The position numbers and the translations under genes were made by a program. The notes under the pieces are model-generated. The model saw only the letters and a program-made list of their open reading frames with translations. It was not told the origin of the DNA and ran no database searches. From Methanosarcinales archaeon (GTDB lineage: Archaea; Halobacteriota; Syntropharchaeia; Alkanophagales; Methanospirareceae): a DNA stretch of 7,885 bases. This document shows, piece by piece, positions 4,454 to 7,885 of the stretch; position 1 is the first letter of the stretch; each line of letters opens with the position of its first letter. The stretch spans positions 1 to 7,885 of the forward strand of contig DAOUYX010000068.1 in the NCBI GenBank assembly GCA_030665925.1. Direction: 5' to 3'.

Positions 4454-6313
4454 TTAGAAAATCACCAAAAATCCAAACAAACCCTTCAACCACTCAATAA
4501 AATCGCTGAATATGCCGAAGATATCAAACCCTTGCTTTACAAAACCCCCCAAAATATCCTCTTCGAGAACCGTCTCCGCATGTTCCGACCACCCACTTGC
4601 TACTTCCTCCTTCTCGTCGGTGAAATACTTATCGTTGTAATAAGTCCATACCTCCACCACTGGATACTCATGGTATTTCCAGTACTCGTATGAAACGCCA
4701 TTTCTATTCACTACCTCACCGCGTTCTTCGTCGTAGAACGGACCGGAAGTAGCTTCTAAAACCTGCCATTTACCATCCTCTTTTAGCTCCACCCACGCAT
4801 GACCGCCAACCTCACCGCCAAAATCGACTTTACCGAGAACCACCCGCACGTCTTCTGCAGGAACTCCAGAAGCCCTTAGCATGGAAACCAGCGTATTCGC
4901 CTGTTCAGAACAATCGCTGACAATCGCTCCTTTCACCGGATTCGTGTCCATAGCCTGCGTATCAACTAAAAAGTCCGCTGGCGACAGCCATTTCTCTCTT
5001 TTATTATGCAGCACCGGATCAGAAACCCAGACGAACGACTTCGCCTTTTCATAGATTTGCTCCTTTGTTAAGCCCGCAACCTCGTCTTTAACCGCATCTG
5101 GAGTGACAAATTGCTGATATGGCGAGACTTGCCCTTCTTTTGCTTCCCAGCCTTCATCAGCCATGTAAACCTTCAATTCCGGTATTTCCACCACGTCGTA
5201 TACGTTCTTCTTCAGTTCGAGTTTTCTTATCTTCTCCTCCGCTTCGACTGCGAGCACTTCCCGCGAATAATTCACAAATTCTTTTACTTCGCTTTCGTCA
5301 CCCACCTTAAGAACGCCTTCGTTTTCTATCAGTTCTTTCAGATTGTCCGTCTCCACCACAACGAGATTATAATTATCGGTTCTCACCAGCAGCTCCTTCG
5401 CCTGCAGCGGCAAAACGCAATCCCGCTCGGTTTGTAAAACGAACCTCTCCTTCTTCAATAACGGCTGCTCGATTTTCTCTATCGCCACTAACGGCTTTAC
5501 CGAATTCGCCAGCAGCTTCTCTCGTTTAAGCTCCTTATCCGTGATGTTGACCAATTTAACCAATTTATTGTTCTCCACTACCAGCAATTCATTCCCTGCT
5601 TCCTCGATGAGTTGACCGTTCTTCTTTATCTGCTTTTGAGTCGCTTTTACAAGTCCCGTTTCTGCATCCACCGTAGTAGCGATTTCAACGTTTACCACGC
5701 CGTCCTCCACTTCTACCGACTGCGAGCTTTTGATTTTATAAACTGGCTTATTATCTTCTACTTTCAATTCCATCTCCTCGATTAATTGCGGCTCAATTCT
5801 CTTCACGCGCTCGGAGACAACGACGGGAAGAACCTTAATCTCTAACGCTTTCTCATCATGTATTAAATAAAGCTTCGCATCTTTGATTTCCAATTCATTG
5901 GTTGTAAAAGCAGTTACGTTATCCGTAGTAATACTCAATTCTTGGGCTTCTTTCTTGATTTCCACTTTCTTTGTTGTCAACTCGGGGGTTTCTATTTCTA
6001 CCGAGATTAACGGTTCTTCCATTTGTTTAATATCCAACGATGTATTATCGATAGACACAAAATCTTCGGTCGGCTTGACTAAAACCGGTTGACTCGTTCT
6101 CTCGATGTTAATCGTATTTCGCTCAACAGCAACAACGCTGCGATTTGCTACTGTCAAAACCTGATTACTTTTTAATTCTACTTTTTCTTGCCCTTCAATC
6201 GCCACTACCTGTTTTTGTGAAGAAATCAGTGATAAATTCTCCTGCGCATTTATCACAGGTATCATACCAATTACGAAGAACAATAAAATCAAAGTTGCGT
6301 ACACCTTTTTCAT
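4454..6313 (-). CDS. Exported protein with C-terminal transglutaminase-like (papain-fold) domain
   Basis: This is 619 aa from ATG 6313. Residues 1-23 (MKKVYATLILLFFVIGMIPV-INA) form a signal peptide, so the protein is exported. Residues about 30-400 are charged, alternating and strand-like, with degenerate repeated phrases (VVAIEG, VVAVER, LVAIEK, VVVETD) and no recognisable domain. Residues about 430-560 are transglutaminase-like: SDCSEQANTLV with nucleophile Cys468, then GGHAWVEL with His505. At the third triad position, 15 residues on, the sequence is VLEATSG with Glu520 where Asp is usual. The last 30 residues are hydrophobic and aromatic and may bind the membrane. Such domains act as cysteine proteases or amide transferases; the substrate is unknown. 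A GTG 18 bp upstream is in frame, but the Shine-Dalgarno and the signal peptide favour ATG 6313. It follows cofD by 71 bp on the same strand. Confidence 0.85.
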   Translation of the reverse strand: MKKVYATLILLFFVIGMIPVINAQENLSLISSQKQVVAIEGQEKVELKSNQVLTVANRSVVAVERNTINIERTSQPVLVKPTEDFVSIDNTSLDIKQMEEPLISVEIETPELTTKKVEIKKEAQELSITTDNVTAFTTNELEIKDAKLYLIHDEKALEIKVLPVVVSERVKRIEPQLIEEMELKVEDNKPVYKIKSSQSVEVEDGVVNVEIATTVDAETGLVKATQKQIKKNGQLIEEAGNELLVVENNKLVKLVNITDKELKREKLLANSVKPLVAIEKIEQPLLKKERFVLQTERDCVLPLQAKELLVRTDNYNLVVVETDNLKELIENEGVLKVGDESEVKEFVNYSREVLAVEAEEKIRKLELKKNVYDVVEIPELKVYMADEGWEAKEGQVSPYQQFVTPDAVKDEVAGLTKEQIYEKAKSFVWVSDPVLHNKREKWLSPADFLVDTQAMDTNPVKGAIVSDCSEQANTLVSMLRASGVPAEDVRVVLGKVDFGGEVGGHAWVELKEDGKWQVLEATSGPFYDEERGEVVNRNGVSYEYWKYHEYPVVEVWTYYNDKYFTDEKEEVASGWSEHAETVLEEDILGGFVKQGFDIFGIFSDFIEWLKGLFGFLVIF

Positions 6314-6320
6314 TTTCTCG

Positions 6321-6327
6321 TCCCCTC
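6321..6327 (-). promoter_or_regulatory. Shine-Dalgarno deciding the start of the transglutaminase-like gene
   Basis: GAGGGGA on the - strand sits 7 nt before ATG 6313. Starting at the in-frame GTG (6331) would place this element inside the coding region and put MRGDEK before the signal peptide's natural MKK start. Confidence 0.55.
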
Positions 6328-6360
6328 TCACTCTTGTATATATGTCATTAGTTGTACTGT

Positions 6361-6371
6361 TATCTTAAAAG
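6361..6371 (-). promoter_or_regulatory. Possible TATA promoter of the transglutaminase-like gene
   Basis: On the - strand CGAAAAAC followed by TTTTAAGATAA resembles BRE plus TATA, about 54 bp before ATG 6313 and just after the cofD stop. CATATATAC (6336-6344) is a second AT-rich candidate, but it lies too close to leave room for the Shine-Dalgarno in the leader. Confidence 0.35.
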
Positions 6372-6384
6372 TTTTTCGCGTTCT

Positions 6385-7299
6385 TCAAATATTTTTCAAG
6401 AACTTCGCCAATCTTTTGCTATCCTTATCCTTTTTTAGCATAATATCCGTTTTGAGCACATCCACACCTGTATCCACCGTGCATTCGTCGTTCTTATCGA
6501 TGACCAGCACATCTAAGAAATCCTTGTAACACGTGTACACGCCAGAGGGCGATACCTCAAACCCTTTTGTACGCATGAGTTTTCCTGCAGGGCCGCTTAC
6601 CGCTTCAGTGCCTACGATTGGTGAAATCGCCATCACGATCTTCCACTTGAGAAGTTCCCGTATTCCTTTCAAACTGAGAATAGGTCCGACGCTTGTTATC
6701 GGATTGCTCGGCCCTATGAGTACCAGCGCTTCGGATTCTTTCTCCAGCACCTCTACAACTGCTTCTGACGGGTTTACTTCATCTATGCCCTCAAAGTGGA
6801 CATCTAAAACCTCAGGCTCACCATTGCGTGCCACCCAGAACTCCTGAAAATGGAGCTCGCCTTCAGGCGTAAGAATCTTCGTGCGTACCGTTGCAGGCTC
6901 ATCAGTCATCGGTAGTATCCTTATGCGATCGGGGATGCCAAAGCTTCGTGCAAGCGCCGCAGTCGCTTCGGTCAGGCTTTTCCCTTGTCGCAGCAGTTCA
7001 GACCTCATGATATGCGTTGCTCGGTCCTTATCGCCGATCATCAGGTGCTCCAGACACTGCAACCGTTGCAACGTGTTATGCGTATGAAAGCTATCATCCT
7101 TGACGCCCCACCAGGTCTTCTTGTCCATTATGCCTGCTAAGGTGTACAATACAGAATCAACATCCGGGCAGAGCAAATTTCCCGAAATCCAGATGTCTTC
7201 CGCAGTGTTTACTATTATATTCAGCTCTTCCTCCTTGAATACCTTCTCCAGTCCCACCAGCAGCTTTGGTGTTCCTGTACCGCCTGAAAGAATAATCAT
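6385..7299 (-). CDS. cofD: 2-phospho-L-lactate transferase (coenzyme F420 biosynthesis)
   Basis: This 304-aa CofD transfers the phospholactyl group (or phosphoenolpyruvyl group) from the guanosine-diphospho-activated donor to 7,8-didemethyl-8-hydroxy-5-deazariboflavin (Fo), giving F420-0 or its dehydro form. Visible signatures are the N-terminal loop LSGGTGTPKLLVGL (residues 4-17), NTAEDIWISGNLLCPDVDSV (31-50, the metal/Fo site region), LIGPSNPITSVGPIL (194-208) and MRTKGFEVSPSGVYTCY (242-258) followed by KDFLDVLVID. The length is normal for the family. A strong Shine-Dalgarno, AAGGAGA, is immediately upstream of the ATG. cofD marks an F420-using organism; no other cof gene is in the window. 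It is the second - strand gene after the chagasin-like inhibitor, with a 115-bp gap that holds its own TATA candidate. Confidence 0.96.
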   Translation of the reverse strand: MIILSGGTGTPKLLVGLEKVFKEEELNIIVNTAEDIWISGNLLCPDVDSVLYTLAGIMDKKTWWGVKDDSFHTHNTLQRLQCLEHLMIGDKDRATHIMRSELLRQGKSLTEATAALARSFGIPDRIRILPMTDEPATVRTKILTPEGELHFQEFWVARNGEPEVLDVHFEGIDEVNPSEAVVEVLEKESEALVLIGPSNPITSVGPILSLKGIRELLKWKIVMAISPIVGTEAVSGPAGKLMRTKGFEVSPSGVYTCYKDFLDVLVIDKNDECTVDTGVDVLKTDIMLKKDKDSKRLAKFLKNI

Positions 7300-7301
7300 A
7301 A

Positions 7302-7308
7302 TCTCCTT
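7302..7308 (-). promoter_or_regulatory. Strong Shine-Dalgarno of cofD
   Basis: AAGGAGA on the - strand is the best ribosome binding site in the window, but it sits close, with 3 nt between GGAGA's end and the ATG region (7299-7301). It supports ATG 7299 as the start. Confidence 0.6.
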
Positions 7309-7330
7309 AAAGCAGGATTACAAGATAAAA

Positions 7331-7340
7331 CCATATTAAA
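7331..7340 (-). promoter_or_regulatory. Possible TATA promoter of cofD
   Basis: TTTAATATGG on the - strand lies about 35 bp before the cofD ATG and would give a leader of about 10 nt that still contains the Shine-Dalgarno. The rest of the 115-bp gap (7300-7414) has no further recognisable feature. Confidence 0.35.
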
Positions 7341-7414
7341 GTGTGGGTTATTGTACCATGTTACGATAAACAAAGGACTTACTGTTAATCTACTGATTTC
7401 GCTCTGCATAATTA

Positions 7415-7819
7415 TCACCGTGCAACCACTTGTATAAAGAACGTTTTCAAGGGTTCCACATCCGTTTCCCAGGGTCGGTGATAGGCCAATTTAAGGGCAG
7501 TCTGGCCTGCATTTACACACTCAAACCGGATGATTTGCACGCCCCCGGCACCGATGGCATCGGATTCCCGCTTAAATTCTATTTCACCCACTTGACGCAT
7601 GACCTGCTCATCCAAAGGTTCGACCACCTCCCACGTGTAGCCCGTGGTTGGATTCGCTTCCAGCGTGATGCTCACGACTTGACCGCTCTTGAGTTCGACC
7701 GTGCTGCCGCTGTCAGCCGCGGTGAGCTGCACCTTGCTGGGACTATACGCCACAAAGACAACAACGAGGATCAATAAAGCGATAAGTGCCCCGCCAACGA
7801 TGTACGTCTTCTTTTCCAT
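7415..7819 (-). CDS. Membrane-anchored chagasin-type cysteine protease inhibitor (I42)
   Basis: This 134-aa protein has an N-terminal hydrophobic segment (residues 7-25, YIVGGALIALLILVVVFVA) followed by one chagasin/amoebiasin-type inhibitor domain. The three binding loops are present in order: NPTTGY (56-61), GAGG (90-93) within DAIGAGGVQIIRF, and RPW (115-117) within YHRPWE. Family members are immunoglobulin-like folds whose loops plug the active site of papain-like cysteine proteases. There is no lipobox Cys, so the segment is an uncleaved anchor or an ordinary signal, leaving the inhibitor outside the membrane. The target is unknown. The window itself encodes one exported papain-fold protein about 1.1 kb downstream. 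No Shine-Dalgarno precedes the ATG, and the leader is short. Confidence 0.93.
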   Translation of the reverse strand: MEKKTYIVGGALIALLILVVVFVAYSPSKVQLTAADSGSTVELKSGQVVSITLEANPTTGYTWEVVEPLDEQVMRQVGEIEFKRESDAIGAGGVQIIRFECVNAGQTALKLAYHRPWETDVEPLKTFFIQVVAR

Positions 7820-7857
7820 TAGATTAGAATATCGCCTTTACGTATATTGGCACCACA

Positions 7858-7869
7858 AATATAAAAGCC
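7858..7869 (-). promoter_or_regulatory. TATA promoter of the chagasin-like gene
   Basis: On the - strand GGCTTTTATATTT, preceded by purine-rich GAGA, is a good archaeal promoter box about 43 bp before ATG 7819, giving a leader of about 16 nt. The flank to the window end contains CCTC...GAGG, a small inverted repeat of unknown meaning. Confidence 0.5.
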
Positions 7870-7885
7870 TCTCCACTGCGAGGAT

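Noticed and set aside
5111..5437. Open frames on the + strand opposite the transglutaminase-like gene
   Set aside because: They run antisense to a continuous coding frame with signal peptide and catalytic motifs and lack any start signals.

Overview
The window looks like a piece of a euryarchaeal chromosome. The evidence is an archaeal-type uL14 gene, a class II tRNA-Leu without an encoded CCA, an archaeal DUF357 gene, a presenilin-like GxGD protease of the archaeal type, TATA/BRE-like promoters, and cofD of coenzyme F420 synthesis. F420 and the mix of genes fit a methanogen or a methanogen-related lineage (Methanomicrobia / ANME-1-like). That lineage call is inference only; nothing here is decisive.

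Left part (1-1172): a mobile region. It opens with the decayed 3' end of a XerC/D-type tyrosine recombinase, which carries a GATA-repeat frameshift and a large internal deletion that removes the HxxR patch. Next comes a site with two 15-bp direct repeats and a GTTRRRY core, then an AT-rich gene for an unrecognised 211-aa protein, then an 89-bp palindromic site with the RYYYAAC...GTTRRRY architecture of an integron attC. The first bases of the gene unit (GTTAGGC) are the exact reverse complement of the left core of the terminal site (GCCTAAC). This is what an integron gene cassette of 784 bp inserted at a G^TT crossover should look like. It is the most notable thing in the window: an apparent integron (or integron-like system) in archaeal DNA, with a dead recombinase, directly upstream of a ribosomal protein gene.

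Middle part (1117-2443, + strand): a housekeeping run of rpl14 with its own TATA box, tRNA-Leu(CAA), an AMMECR1-domain gene, and a two-cluster [4Fe-4S] ferredoxin gene that overlaps the AMMECR1 gene by ATGA. rpl14 stands alone rather than inside the usual ribosomal-protein operon. A RimI-like acetyltransferase (- strand, convergent with the ferredoxin) is divergent from a small DUF357 gene (+ strand). A roughly 126-bp imperfect inverted repeat with ACCGC..GAGAACGC motifs follows DUF357.

Right part (3437-7819, - strand): in transcription order, a membrane-anchored chagasin-type cysteine protease inhibitor (I42), cofD, a large exported protein with a C-terminal transglutaminase-like (papain-fold) domain, and an intramembrane aspartyl protease of the presenilin/SPP type (A22). 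Three of these four concern proteolysis-type chemistry at or outside the membrane; cofD is metabolic. Each has its own plausible promoter, so a single operon is not implied. No stretch over 300 bases lacks a gene. No CRISPR array or rRNA was seen.
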